Shown here one piece after another: positions 1 through 13,140 of a stretch of 64,000 nt of DNA (within the stretch, counting starts at the first letter, position 1; every line of letters starts with the position of its first letter). Location of the stretch: the NCBI RefSeq assembly GCF_949987535.1, contig NC_080072.1, forward strand, positions 53,636,356 to 53,700,355, given 5' to 3'. Both the position numbers and the translations under genes were made by a program. The notes below the pieces were generated by a model, which ran no database searches, was not told where the DNA came from, and saw only the letters and a list, made by a program, of their open reading frames with translations. The stretch comes from Balaenoptera acutorostrata (Eukaryota > Chordata > Mammalia > Artiodactyla > Balaenopteridae).

Positions 1-409
1 TTTTCCAGTGTGAATTGTCTGATTGTTCTTATTATTATTCCTGGAATCACATTAAAAGGTAATTTGATCATATTGTCATGATTGTCATGATTGCTTTGGA
101 AATTAAGCTTAAATAATGAACTAACATTTCACTTACAATAATTGTGTAAAACTTTTCATTTTAAGGAGCTTAGTAATTTTCTTCATGGTATTAGATCTGG
201 GTTGGCCTAGGATTGATCATTTTTAGTTCAGGTAAGCCAGCTCTGATTCTTTATTTGGCTGTGATCATAACCTATCTAAAATAGGCTTTATCCTGGTCTT
301 AAAGATATCCAAAGGGAATCCACAACCTATTTGTCCCAGGATTTAACAGTTTCTACAATTCTGTCCCTTCCTCCTTCTGTTTCCTTCCTTTGTTCACCTG
401 GTATTTATT

Positions 410-732
410 TATTTATTTATTTATTATTTTTTTTTTTAGAAATTCACGTTCTTTTATTTATTTATTTATGACTGTGTTGAGTCTTCGTTTCTGTGCGAGG
501 GCCTTCTCCAGTTGCGGCGAGCGGGGACCACTCTTCATCGCGGTGCACGGGCCTCTCACTGTCGCGGCCTCTCTTGCTGCGGAGCACAGGCTCCAGACGC
601 GCAGGCTCAGTAATTGTGGCTCACGGGCCCAGTTGCTCCGCAGCATGTGGGATCCTCCCAGACCGGGGCACGAACCCGTGTCCCCTGCACTGGCAGGCAG
701 ATTCTCAACCACTGCGCCACCAGGGAAGCCCA
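410..732 (-). repeat. CHR SINE
   Basis: A tRNA-derived SINE in reverse orientation, with the polyT side at left and ccaccagggaagcc at right. The duplication cacctggtatttatt (395-409, 733-747) flanks it. All frames here are SINE by-products. Confidence 0.92.
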
Positions 733-747
733 CACCTGGTATTTATT

Positions 748-1760
748 GAATGGCTTCTGTAGGCATTGGGCTTTGGGCAGGGCAGTGAAAAACAGGAGTA
801 AAAAATAAAAACTATACCTTTGAGGCATTTGGAGTCTAATAGTAAAGATGAACAAGTAAAAGACTGTTACGACGCAGTGTGGTCAGTGGTCTGACAGGGC
901 TACACACAAGAATTTGAGGAAACATCGAGAAGGAGAGGGAAGAAGGTGAGACTGCTTCTCCAAGGAAATGAGGCTTTAATTGGATCTGGTCTAGTAGAAA
1001 GTTACCAAGTAAAGAAGAGAAGGACCTGGCTTAGGTAGAATAGCATATAGAGAAGCATGAAGGCATGTGAAAGTATGGCACTTTAAGGGACCTCTGTGTA
1101 GTTTAATATGACAAGTATGTACCCTGCCGATGGAGCAGTGATGAGAAGTGATGCCAGACAGGAAAACAGGAATTTGCTTAGAAAGGACTTATATACCCTC
1201 CCAAGGAGTTTGGACTTTATTCCAAGAGCAGTGAAAAAATTTCAGCTGAAGAATGACTAACTTGTACCTTTTCTTCCATAATTTAAGTTACTTTATTTTT
1301 GTACTTGTTTTTGCCTCCATGGAGATAGGGAACCTGATTACTGTTATAAAGTCACATATATGTAATTGATTCTCACCTTCCTCTTTCATTTTACAGAGCC
1401 CTGACAATTTTAATATTTCACAATTGTCTTAATTCTGTCTATAAATAAAACGATTAACATGTTGTTAACATTGTTATCTTAAACCCTTGTCAGGCCTCCC
1501 CTAAAAACTGGAAATATCGGAGGTGACTTAGTTCGTTCAGCTCAATAACATGTTTAGATTCACTCCAAGGTGGTTTTGAACGGACTACCTTGATCTACTA
1601 TTCAAAGATTTTGCCAGGAAAGAAACCATATGAATGTTTAATTTCTGTCCACATTTGTCCTTTGTGCTGTTACGCAGTTAGTGCTGTATGTTGAATATAG
1701 TCAAGCATTGCTTTTGAAGGAAAAAAATTGTAAAATTGCCCCATTTATTCTGAATCCTAG
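748..1760. other. PAAF1 intron, no further feature seen
   Basis: No coding exon, RNA gene or clear repeat boundary was recognised. The exon preceding 1761 is not here. Confidence 0.6.
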
Positions 1761-4700
1761 GGCTCCAGTACAAGTCATCCACAGATCAGGAGCACCAGTT
1801 ATGTCCCTGCTGAGTTTCAGAGACGGATTCATTGCTAGTCAAGGTGGGTCCAGGGGCCAACTGAGGGAGGTGATTTTATATAGTTCAACTAAACATAGGT
1901 TTAAGTTCCTGGTCTGTGGCAGGGCTAGGCTCATAGTCCTACACGATTCTTTGGCATACTGTACTTTTTACATAGTGTTTAACACCCTACTTGTAATTGT
2001 CTCTGCCCCCTCCAATTTGAGCTCCTTGAGAGTAATGACTGTGCCTTATTCATCGTGTTATCCCCAGCATTTAGTTCAGTGCCCACTATGTAGTTGGTGC
2101 TCAATAAACATTGTCAGAGTAAACGTACTGGCCCTTATTGCAAATCATTGAGAATTCAATAACAAATCAGTTACAGTCTCTGCTCTAAAGGAGCTCACAG
2201 TTAGTAAGGCAGACAGACATGTGGACATGTGATTGAATACCATTTGATAAGTACTGCAGCAGAAGACTATATGGGAACATGGGGAACAGCTAACTCGAGT
2301 GGTAGGAGTGCTGCAGGGATGTCTTCAGGGACTGGGTGATGTGTAATCCAGTAAATATTTTACCAACTGGAGATGTAAAGATGCACATTGAAAGCCAAAG
2401 CTATAGTGTGTGCAAAGTCATAAATAAGTGAAGGGGGGCAGAAAGAAGGGATCTATCATTTATTAGGTGCCTAGCATGCAGTAGGTACTGTGTTTGATGT
2501 TTTATGTGCATAGTCTGGGTAAAGTGAGTACCTTGGTGTAGCCAGTGCAAAATATTTGGAATGGAGTTTGGGAGTGGGGTTGGGGAAAATACATGGAAGA
2601 AGGTGTCCATTAAGGGACACTGAATCCTCATAGGAATGATGTAGGTGAGGAGGACTGGTCTATAGGCCTGAAGGCACCACCTTATGTGAGTATTTTGGTG
2701 TATCAGTTAGGATGTTTTTGGCTGTTAGTAACAGAACACCCAACTGAAAATAGCTTCAGTAATTAGGAAAATGTACTACTTCACTTAACAAGACATTCAG
2801 GTTTATGGTGGCTCCACATTAGATTAATTTAGTGATTTGAAAACAAAGTCAACAGAGAGACTAAGAAAAGTTAACTAAGTCAGTTTGGTATCCTGGATTG
2901 CATCCAGGACATTAAAGACTGGTGAAATCCAAAAAAATATAAACTAAAACCGGCCGAGGGGCATATGAGAACTTTTTGAACTATCTTTGTAACTTTTCTG
3001 TAAATCTAAAATTATTCTAAAAATATTGTTTAAATTTTTTAAATTTAAAAAATGAATAAAAGCTTTAACAAGGAAAAAAGAAATAAAATCAAGAACCCAG
3101 CTTTGCTTCATCTTTTGGCACTCTCCTCCCTAGCATGCTGACTTTTGTCCTCAGGTTACAGCGCAGGATAGCTGCATCAAGTCTCATCTTCATGTAATAT
3201 AAAAATTGTTACCCTTTTTAAGAATGAGGAACATTTCCTCAGGAGCAGCCCAGCAGACTTACTCTCCTATGTCATTGGCCAGAATTATATAATATATGAC
3301 GTGCCCAGAAGACCTAAATAGACATTTCTCCAAAGAAGATATACAGATGGCCAACAGGCACATGAAAAGATGCTCAGCATCACTAATTATCAGAGAGATG
3401 CAGATCAAACCCACAATGAGGTATCACCTCACACCAGTCAGAATGGCCATCATCAGAAAGTCTACAAATAATAAATGCTGGAGAGGATGTGGAGAAAAGG
3501 GAACCCTCCTACACTGTTGGTGGGAATGTAAATTGGTACAGCCACTATGGAAAACAGTATGGAGGTTCCTTAAAAAACTGAAAATAGAGTGGCTGTATTA
3601 TCCAGCAATCCCACTCCTGGGCATATATCTAGAAAAGACAGAAACTCTAATTCAAAAAGATACATGCACCCCAGTGTCCATAGTAGCACTATTTACAATA
3701 GCAAAGACGTAGAAACAACCCAAGTGCCCATCAACAGACGATTGGCTTAAGAAGATGTGGTGTGTATATATGTACAATGGAATATTGCTCAGTCATTAAG
3801 AAGAATGAAATGTTGCCATTTACAGCAACATGGAGGGACCTAGAGCATATTATACTAAGTGAAGTAAGTCAGAGAAAGACAAATATATGACATCACTCAT
3901 ATGTGAAATCTAAAAAATGATACAAATGAATCTATATACAAAACAGAAACAGACTCACAGACATAGAAAACAACAATAGGCGACCAACAGTATCCAGATT
4001 TCCATGGTCATCTCTCATATAGGTATCCTTCGTCCCTGTCAAAACTGGTGCCTTATTTCCCTAGCCCTTCGATTTCCAGACCATAGCAAAGAGTAATCAG
4101 GAATCTGTAGACCTAATTTTTCTAGCTGTCTGCACTCCCTCTCTCTCAATCTCTTTCTCCCACATGGCTGGGCATCAGATAGTGATGCAGTTGTACTCTA
4201 TATAAAACCTTAAAAAGAGTACAGCTGGCATCACCTTGTGACAGCTTCCCTTGATGCTGCTGCCAGCACTCACGATCCTATTTTTTTTTATTCCTTTTGC
4301 TGCCATACCACACTCTTCCCTTGAAATCTCTGCAGTGTGCCCTCCATCCCTATCCCTCTGTTCAAACTGCCCTCTTGAAGGCCACCTATCATGAGCCTCT
4401 TGCTAGATCCAGTGGCCTTTTATGTGTACAGTCAGTCCTCTCTTGTCCAGTAGTCCCTAAGCTTCCTTGAGGACAGGTGGCATGTCTTCTTCGTCTCTGT
4501 AACCCCAGCTCTTGCACAGGACTGAAGAATCTCAGCAAATGTTTGTTGAATGAGTGAGTACATATGTTTCATCTTTCATGATTCTTAGTGATAATGGATT
4601 CTGTTATTTCTTTCTTTAAACTATGAGGTCTTTTGACTTTGGTGATAACTAATTAATCTCCTGATCATTCTCTTTCTCCAGTTACTGCTCCTTTCCCTGA

Positions 4701-7700
4701 TTTCCCTGGTATTTTGCCTAGCATGATTCATGGTTTACTGTAGGTTCTCTAATTTTTTGTTGATGTTGAATCCTTTTGCTCTTCCTAGTATTGTTGCCAT
4801 CCCTAAACCAGAGATATTTCCTGAGTTCAGCCTTTGTCCTTCTACCTTTTCTTCTCCATGCTTCCTCAAGGACCGACTGTACTCATGGTGTTAGCTGTTA
4901 ATGATTGGAATCCATAGCTCTAGCCCTGATCTCCTACTTAGCCCTTATTTTATTGGGCAGTTGCATGATATAGAAAAAGCATAGATTTTGGATGCAAACT
5001 GACAACCTAATCAATGAATTTATATCCTCACTCCATCACTTACTATTAGATTCAGCTCTATGAAATTCCTAATATATGGCCATTTTTGATTTATAAAAAT
5101 GGCAGTTGTATATCGTTTAATCTAATAGTCCTATGACCTTTGTAAACCACTTCACTTTTCTAAGTCTCAGTTTACTTAGAGATAAAATAGGTACTCGACA
5201 TATAGTAGACATTCTATAAGTAATAGTTTCTTCTTACTCCTATAACTACCCCTTGCCCTATAAGCCCTCCTAAAAAGTGTTTCTTCTCATCATGATCCAG
5301 TGAAAAAGCACACACTCACAAAAAGTAGAATTATGCTATAGGGAAAGATATGTGGAAGTATCAAAGGAATAGTAAGTGTTACAAGAGGTTGATGGGAGGA
5401 AGGGTTTACTATATGGGGTGGTTAGAAATGGCTTCCTAGAGGGAATGGGAATAGAGCTGGGGCTTATCAAGTAGATTTGTGTATAGAAACTTGAGTGCAG
5501 AAGAAGAGCTATGGTAATCAGACTTTCTTATCTCCCCTGTCAATATTTCTATATATGTCTCTAAAATATATAAGAATTCTTTTTTGGAAAAGATTATTTT
5601 TAATAATAATAATGCAAGAAAGGATAAATTCCTCCTGTATGCTGCTGGTTGCAGTATAGATTAACAGATAAATTAAAATTGATTAACATGTAATTTGGAA
5701 AGCAGTTTTTCAGATTTCCAAAAAGTTTCAAATGGTTAATTAATATCTTTTGATTCTTTTCCAGGGTTCTATACAAAGTCATAATCTTAATATAGAAAAA
5801 ACCTTATGCATAAAGATATTTTTTTATGCAGTATGCTCTCAACCATGTAAAATAAAAATTTACACAGAAAAGGTTGGAAAAATACATTAAAATGTGAACA
5901 GTAGTTATATTTAGTGGTAGATATGGGTGATTTTTTGCTTCTGTTTCTTTACTTTTATTTTTAATTTTTTTTCTTTTTGGCTGCACCGTTCAGCATATGG
6001 GATCTTAGTTCCCCAAACAGGGATTGAACCTGTGCCCCCTGCATTGAGAGTGCGTAGTCTTAACCACTGGACCACCAGGGATGTCCCTGTTTCTTTATTT
6101 TTAAAGTTTTCTTCAGTGAGCACGTGCTACTTTTATATTAAATAAAACAGGAACAAAAAAGTCACCCATTCAGCAGTTTATAGATCATTCCAAGTTTCAT
6201 TTGACCATGCTCTTCTGAGAAAATTAAGTTTAAAAATTAGATATACTTTTATTTTCTTGGTATAACTTTTCTCCTTTGCCTGATTTATGTGGTCAAGTTT
6301 ATAAATTGAAGAATAATTTGGGAGCATAGTTGTTTTTTTTATATATATATATAAATTTATTTATTTTTGGCTGTGTTGGGTCTTTGTTGCTACGTGCGGG
6401 CTTTCTCTAGTTGTGGTGAGCGGGGGCTACTCTTTGTTGCGGTGCATGGGCCTCTCATTGCAGTGGCTTCTCTTGTTGCGGAGCACGGGGTCTAGGCACA
6501 CAGGCTTCAGTAGTTATGGCACGTGGGCTCAGTAACTGTGGCTTGTGGGCTCTAGAGCGCAGGCTCTGTAGTTGCGGCACACGGGCTTAGTTGCTCCACA
6601 GCGTGTGGATCTTTGCGCACCAGGGCTCAAACCTGTGTCCCTTGCGTTGGCAGGCGGTTTCTTAACCACTGAGCCACCAGGGAAGTCCCGGGAGCATAGT
6701 TTTCTTAAAGAAAACATTTATTCAGGCAAATTCCCTGTTAAAAATCATTGTCTAGGATAAGTTTGCAAATATATGTGTAAGCCTACCGTTGCTTGCTCTG
6801 TGCCCTTGGCAGTTATTGCTAATCAAAGACAACTCTTCTTCCCACTGAGCTTGCACTTGGCCTTCAGATCCTCTCAAGCCCAGCATTTTAGGCAGTCACT
6901 GTAGGTCCTCATATTTGGCCCACATAATGAGTCCTGTGTACCATTCTGTGTCTTAGGACAATCTTCTTTAGGCTAGTGATGTACAGAAGTAAACTAAAAT
7001 GTTGAGGGGTTTGTTTTTTTTTAACTTTGCATGCAGCTATCTCTTCAGTTATCTTAAGTTTTCTTTCTGCCTTTTAGGTGATGGAAGCTGTTTCATTGTC
7101 CAGCAAGACTTAGACTATGTCATTGAGCTCACTGGGGCTGACTGTGACCCTGTGTACAAGGTACAGACCTGAGAGGAGACCAGGCCTGGGTGATTCTCAC
7201 CTGGGACCTAGGGCTTTTGAGGGGACTGAATCCAGCTACTTTGTGGTTATTAGGGGTAATACAATACTACGGGGTGGGATAGGAAGAAATAATTTTGAGT
7301 CAGAAGTGACTTCATCACTGACTGGCTCTGGAAACTTAAAAAATCACTTTACCTCCTCAGTCTGTCAATTTATCTGTAAAATGAGGGTAACAGTGAGATA
7401 ATGCATATGAAATTTCTTTGTATATTTTAAATATTCTGTAAATATTAGCTATTATTACTATTGTTGTTGTTATTATTATTATTTAAGTTCAAGACTGATT
7501 TGGTTAGAGTGAAAAGAGAAAAATGAAAGGGGAAAGAGTATTTGTTGACCAGACATTGTTCTAGATGTTTTTACATATATTATCTTATTTAATAGTTGTT
7601 ATCATCCCTTGAGGTATAATATTATTATTCCTGTTTTTTCTTATAATTAAAAAAAATGTATAATTAATGCATACATATAAAAATTCAAACAATACAGACT

Positions 7701-8644
7701 TGTACAGACTTAAAAGTCTGCTTTAAGACTTTTTTGGTTCCACTCTTCTTTCCTGAAGTAATTAGCATTAATAGTTTGGCATGTATCTTTTAAGACTGTT
7801 TTTGGAGAATTTGCACTTACATCTTTGTGTATTTATGTAAATAATATAGTTTTGTCTTTACTTTGTACATAATTGGGATCATTCTATATGTATTGCTCTA
7901 TGACTTGGGTTATTTTACATGGCATTTTGGAGCTCTTTCCAGACAAATGAATATATAATAGATACATTTCATTTTTTAAAATTCCTGCATATTCTGATTG
8001 TGAATTAACGTATCATTTTCGTTTTACAAATGAAGAAATGGGCCCAGAGGGGTTGAGAAAGTTGCTCTAGGTCATGCAGCTACATATTAGCAAACCTGTG
8101 ATTAAGCTGACTCCAGAAATCGTGCCATTTCCATTAAATTAGTGGTGCTTAGCCTTCTTTGAGTCTCAGACTACTTTGAGAATTTGATGAAATCCTCCTC
8201 AGAAAAAAAAAGGCACATTTTGAGAACTTCTTTGCATATAATTTTATGAGGTTCAAGGATACGCAGGCCTTTCTATGGACCATCTGCTCCCCCAGTACAC
8301 ACTGTCTGCGCTACACCATGCACAATGCTAGTGGGTTTGTTCTCCACTTGGTCACTTAGTTTCTCTGTTCTACAGAAGTAGTCATGAGCCCCCTTGATTC
8401 TGGCCAGCTATTTTTTTTAATATATATCATGGATGTAAGTCTTGTCTTTGGAGTCAATAAAACTTCTCAGACCCCTTTGTACTAGTTGGGGTCAATGACA
8501 AGCCTCTATCTTTTTGAAATGGAAGAATCCTGGGCTTCCTTTGAGTTGTGAACTCTTGTGTTCCAGGTAGCCACATGGGAGAAGCAGATCTACACGTGTT
8601 GTCGAGATGGTCTTGTGCGACGCTATCAGCTCTCTGACCTATGA
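1761..8644 (+). CDS. PAAF1: PAAF1, last three coding exons (partial gene)
   Basis: Three exons, 1761-1843, 7078-7160 and 8567-8644, join in frame to encode the last 80 residues of proteasomal ATPase-associated factor 1 and end in TGA at 8642-8644. The peptide begins [13 protein letters not shown], continues through [14 protein letters not shown] and ends with VRRYQLSDL. It forms the final blades of a WD40 propeller. Known role: PAAF1 binds the proteasomal AAA ATPases and influences 19S/26S assembly, and it has been studied as a cofactor of HIV Tat-driven transcription. Every junction has AG acceptor and GT donor dinucleotides (tcctag before 1761, gtgggt after 1843, ttttag before 7078, gtacag after 7160, ttccag before 8567). 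Earlier exons lie left of the window; I found no sequence for the preceding exon in 1-1760. The gene is in the same orientation as DNAJB13, as in human. Identification is very secure. Confidence 0.96.
2876..3032 (+). mobile_element. Internally deleted relic of the same old L1M-type 3' end
   Basis: It shares 'tcctggattg', 'gtgaaatcc' and the ending 'gtaaatctaaaattattct' with the copy at 25045-26170, but lacks the middle. Confidence 0.5.
3290..3985 (+). mobile_element. L1 ORF2 3' fragment
   Basis: The plus strand encodes the L1 ORF2 C-terminal region ([42 protein letters not shown]) with stops. It is truncated at both ends and lies in a PAAF1 intron. Confidence 0.9.
3986..5953. other. PAAF1 intron, no feature recognised
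   Basis: AT-rich unique-looking sequence with stops in all frames; possible very old repeat fragments cannot be delimited by eye. Confidence 0.5.
5954..6087 (-). repeat. Short CHR-type SINE
   Basis: A short form (ggatcttagttccccaaac, ccaccagggatgtcc) flanked by tgtttcttta and tgtttcttta. Confidence 0.85.
6332..6689 (-). repeat. CHR SINE
   Basis: Full-length, with target duplication gggagcatagtt at 6320-6331 and 6690-6701, in a PAAF1 intron. Confidence 0.92.
7290..7410 (+). repeat. MIR fragment
   Basis: Core-like sequence 'tttacctcctcagtctgtca' and 'tgtaaaatgagggtaac'. Confidence 0.6.
7450..8566. other. PAAF1 last intron, old repeat remains
   Basis: An impure TTA/TTG triplet run at 7450-7485, then a T-rich stretch (7630-7960) resembling an old L1 3' UTR, with a MIR-like 'acaaatgaagaaatgggccc' near 8025. 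Confidence 0.4.
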
Positions 8645-9022
8645 CCCCTTGGGAAGAGGAGTCACAGTTAATGAAAAAGATTGACTCTGATCAGCAGTGA
8701 GCAGAAACATCATCAAGGACCATGGAAGGACCATGGGTGCCCTTTATTGTATTGGGTACCCTTTGGAAGCAACAAAAAGTTAGCTGCATTGGCCCATGTG
8801 GAGCTATCATTCCATGACAGGACCCACTTTGAAGTGAGTAAGAAGCTCACATGTGCTCGCTGCATTTGTCCCAACTTCTCCCTTAAACTCACCCCAGCAA
8901 CATAGGACAAGGATATGGATGCTTATAGTTTGATCTCACACCGATTATGTTAAATGTTTACAAGGACCAGAGGACAGAAGCCTGTTCTCTGGAGGAAATA
9001 AAGAAAATATGTTTGGAGGAGT
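8645..9022 (+). other. PAAF1: PAAF1 3' UTR
   Basis: This is the non-coding tail of the last PAAF1 exon, running from the TGA to shortly after the AATAAA at 8997-9002. The exact cleavage site is inferred from the usual 10-30 base spacing. Small open frames on both strands here are not genes. Confidence 0.75.
8997..9002 (+). terminator. PAAF1: PAAF1 polyadenylation signal AATAAA
   Basis: A canonical AATAAA lies about 350 bases after the PAAF1 stop codon, with a T/G-rich stretch (atgtttgg) beginning shortly after it, as expected for a cleavage and polyadenylation site. Confidence 0.8.
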
Positions 9023-9813
9023 CTGAATTTGAGAATCTTTGTTAAATACTCCTGGCTCTAGCAAAAAGTCAGTCACGGTGATGGGATTCCCTTCTCAGGC
9101 ACTTCCTGTTAGCCTGCCTATAGGGTAGGACTACTTGACCGTAGCAGTAAATATCCCATATGCAACCTGGGAAACATTGTTAGAGAGGTAGGGTAACCAA
9201 CCTTCCCAGTCTTCCTCGGACTGAGGGGTTTTCTGCTACATGCCTTCTGTCCCAGGCAAACTGATATGATTGGTCACCCTTTATACAGGTGACGAAGTTG
9301 AATCATATAATTGTAAAGGCAGCGTCTGTCAAAGTGTGGTCCCTTGAACACCTGTATCAGATCACCCGGGAACTTGTAAGAAATAGAAATTCTTGGAAAC
9401 CACCGCCCCCCCGACCCTTTCAGACTTAAATCAGAAATTCTATGGATGGGGCCCACAATCAGTATTTTAACAAGACTCCCAGGTGATTCTGATTCTTGAG
9501 ACCTAGAGAAAAAAGTGGTGAAGGGCAATTTAGTCATAGATGGAACTCAGGGCTCAAGGGATGGCCAGGCTGGTCTATAGGAGATGAGGCTGGAGAGGTT
9601 GACAGGGTCCAAATAGTGAACAGCCTTGAATGCCAGGTAAGGAGCTTGAACTTCACTTGATTGGCTATGGGGAACCACAGAAGGGTTTTAAGCAAGGGTA
9701 CAACATGGTCACCTCTTTTTTTTCCTTAAACATAAAAATGGAATCATAATGTATGTATTCCATGGTTTATTTTCACTTAGTATCTCTGAGTTCTTTCCGT
9801 CTTCGTACATTTA
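9023..9813. other. Intergenic downstream of PAAF1
   Basis: Nothing recognised apart from low-grade repeat-like phrases; the short frames do not resemble proteins known to me. Confidence 0.5.
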
Positions 9814-9830
9814 GACATTCCTCATTCTTT

Positions 9831-10170
9831 TTTTTTTTTTAATAAATTTATTTATTTTTTATTTATTTTTGGCTGCACTGAGTCCTTGCCACTGTGCACG
9901 GGCTCTCTCTAGTTGTGGCGAGCGGGGGCTACTCTTCGTTGCGGTGTGCGTGCTTCTCATTGCAGTGGCTTCTCTTGTTGCGGAGCACGGGCTAGAGGCA
10001 CATGGGCTTTGGTAGTTGTGGCACACGGGCTCTAGAGCATAGGCTCCGTAGTTGTGGCACATGGGCTTAGTTGCTCCGTGGCATGTGGGATCTTCCCGGA
10101 CCAGGGCTCGAACCCGTGTCCCCGTCATTGGCAGGCGGATTCTTGACCACTGCACCACGAGGGAAGTCCA
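9831..10170 (-). repeat. CHR SINE
   Basis: Flanked by gacattcctcattcttt (9814-9830) and gaccttcctcattcttt (10171-10187), immediately next to the long L1. Confidence 0.92.
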
Positions 10171-12841
10171 GACCTTCCTCATTCTTTTTTTTTTGAATTT
10201 TTGAATTTTATTTGTTTTTGTATACAGCAGGTTCTTATTAGCCATCAATTTTATACACATCAGTGTATACATGTCAATCCCAATCTCCCAATTCATCACA
10301 CCACCACCGCCACCCACCCCTGCCGCTTTCCTCCCTTGGTGTCTATACGTTTGTTCTCTACATCTCAATTTCTGCCCTGCAAACTGGTTCATCTGTACCA
10401 TTTTTCTAGGTTCCACATATATGCGTTAATATATGATATTTGTTTTTTCTCTTTCTGACGTACTTCACTCTGTATGACAGTCTCTAGATCCATCCACGTC
10501 TCAACAAATGACCCAATTTCGTTCCTTTTTATGGCTGAGTAATATTCCATTGTATATGTGTACCACATCTTCTTTATCCATTCGTCTGTCATTGGGCATG
10601 TAGGTTGCTTCCATGACCTGGCTATTGTAAATAGTGCTGCAATGAACACTGGGGTGCATGTGTCTTTTTGAATTATGGTTTTCTCTGGGTATATGCCCAG
10701 GAGTGGGATTGCTGGATCATATGGTAATTCTATTTTTAGTTTTTTAAGGAACCTCCATACTGTTCTCCGTAGTGGCTGTATCAATTTACATTCCCACCAA
10801 CAGTGCAAGAGGGTTCCCTTTTCTCCACACCCTCTCCAGCATTTGTTCTTTGTAGATTCTCTGATGATGCGCATTCTAACTGGTGTGAGATGATACCTCA
10901 TTGTAGTTTTGATTTGCATTTCTCTAATAATTAGTGATGTTGAGCAGCTTTTCATGTGCTTCTTGGCCATCTGTATGTCTTCTTTGGAGAAATGTCTATT
11001 TAGGTCTTCTGCCCATTTTTGGATTAGGTTGTTTGTTTTTTTAATATTGAGCAGCATGAGCTGTTTATATAGTTTGGAGATTAATCCTTTGTCCATTGAT
11101 TCATTTGCAAATATGTTCTCCCATTCTGAGGGTTGTCTTTTCATCTTGTTTATGGTTTCCTTTGCTGTACAAAAGCTTTGAAATTTCATTAAGTGCCATT
11201 TGTTTATTTTTGTTTTTATTTCCATTACTCTAGGAGGTGAATCAAAAAAGATCTTGCTGTGATTTATGTCAAAGAGTGTTCTTCCTATGTTTTCCTCTAA
11301 AGAGTTTTATAGTGTCTGGTCTTATACTTAGGTCTCTAATCCATTTTGAGTTTATTTTTGTGTATGGTGTTAGGGAGTGTTCTAATTTCATTCTTTTACA
11401 TGTAGCTGTCCAGTTTTCCCAGCACCACTTATTGAAAACTGTCTTTTCTCCATTGTATATCCTTGCCTCCTTTGTCATAGATTAGTTGACCATAGGTGCG
11501 TGGGTTTATCTCTGGGCTTTCTGTCTTGTTCCATTAATCTATGTTTCTGTTTTTGTTCCAGTACCATATTGTCTTGATGACTGTAGCTTTGTAGTATAGT
11601 CTGAAGTCAGGGAGTCTGATTCCTCCAGCTCTGCTTTTTTCCCTCAAGACTGCTTTGGCTATTTGGGGTCTTTTGTGTCTCCATACAAATTTTAAGATTT
11701 TTTGTTCTAGTTCTGTAAAAAATGCCATTGGTAATTTGATAGGGATTGCACTGAATCTGTAGATTGCTTTGGGTAGTATAGTCATTTTCACACTATTGAT
11801 TCTTCCAATCCAAGAACATGGTATATCTCTCCATCTGTTGGTATCATCTTTAATTTCTTTCATCAGTGTCTTATAGTTTTCTGCATACAGGTCTTTTGTC
11901 TCCCTAGGTAGGTTTATTCCTAGGTATTTTATTCTTTTTGTTGCAGTGGTAAATGGGAGTGTTTCCTTAATTTCTCTTTCAGATTTTTCATCACTAGTGT
12001 ATGGGAAAGCAAAAGATTTCTGTGCATTAATTTTGTATCCTGCAACTTTACCAAATTTGTTGATTAGCTCTAGTGATTTTCTAGTAACATCTTTAGGATT
12101 CTCTATGTATAGCATCATGTCATCTGCAAACAGTGACAGTTTTACTTCTTCTTTTCCAATTTGTATTCCTTTTATTTCTTTTTCTTCTCTGATTGCTGTA
12201 GCTAGGACTTCCAAAACTATGTTGAATAATAGTGGTGAGAGTGGACATCCTTGTCTTGTTCCTGATCTTAGAGGAAATGCTTTCAGTTTTTCACCATTGA
12301 GAATGATGTTTGCTGTGGGTTTGTCGTATATGGCCTTCATTATGTTGAGGTAGGTTCCCTCTATGCCCACTTTCTGGAGAGTTTTTACCATAAATGGGTG
12401 TTGAATTTTGTCAAAAGCTTTTTCTGCATGTATTTAGATGATCATATGGTTTTTATTCTTCAATTTGTTAATATGGTGTATCACATGGATTGATTTGCGT
12501 ATATTGAAGAATCCTTGCATCCCTGGGATAAATCCCACTTGATCATGGTATATGATCCTTTTAATGTGTTGTTGGATTCTGTTTGCTCATATTTTGTTGA
12601 GGATTTTTGCATCTATATTCATCAGTGATATTGGTCTGTAATTTTCTTTTTTTGTAGTATCTTTGTCTGGTTTTGTTATCAGGGTGATGGTGGCCTTATA
12701 GAATGAGTTTGGGAGTGTTCCTTCCTCTGCAATTTTTTGGAAGAGTTTGAGAAGGATGGGTGTTAGCTCTTCTCTAAATGTTTGATAGAATTCACCTGTG
12801 AAGCCATCTGGTCCTGGACTTCTGTTTGTTGGAAGATTTTT

Positions 12842-13140
12842 TTTTTTTTCTAATTTTTAAATTTATTTATTTATTTATTTTTGGCTGTGTTGGGTCTTCG
12901 TTTCTGTGCGAGGGCTTTCTCTAGTTGCGGCAGGTGGGGGCCACTCTTCATCGCGGTGCGCGGGCCTCTCACTCTCGCAGCCTCTCGTTGCGGAGCACAG
13001 GCTCCAGACGCGCAGGCTCAGTAGCTGTGGCTCATGGGCCTAGCTGCTCCGCGGCATGTGGGATCCTCCCAGACCAGGGCTCGAACCCATGTCCCCTGCA
13101 TCGGCAGGCAGACTCAACCACTGCACCACCAGGGAAGCCC
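12842..13140 (-). repeat. CHR SINE inside L1 ORF2
   Basis: Splits the L1 ORF2; the host sequence tgttggaagattttt is duplicated at each side. Confidence 0.92.

Noticed and set aside
1681..2151. 156-residue plus-strand frame around a PAAF1 exon
   Set aside because: Only 1761-1843 is the exon; the rest is intron that happens to stay open.
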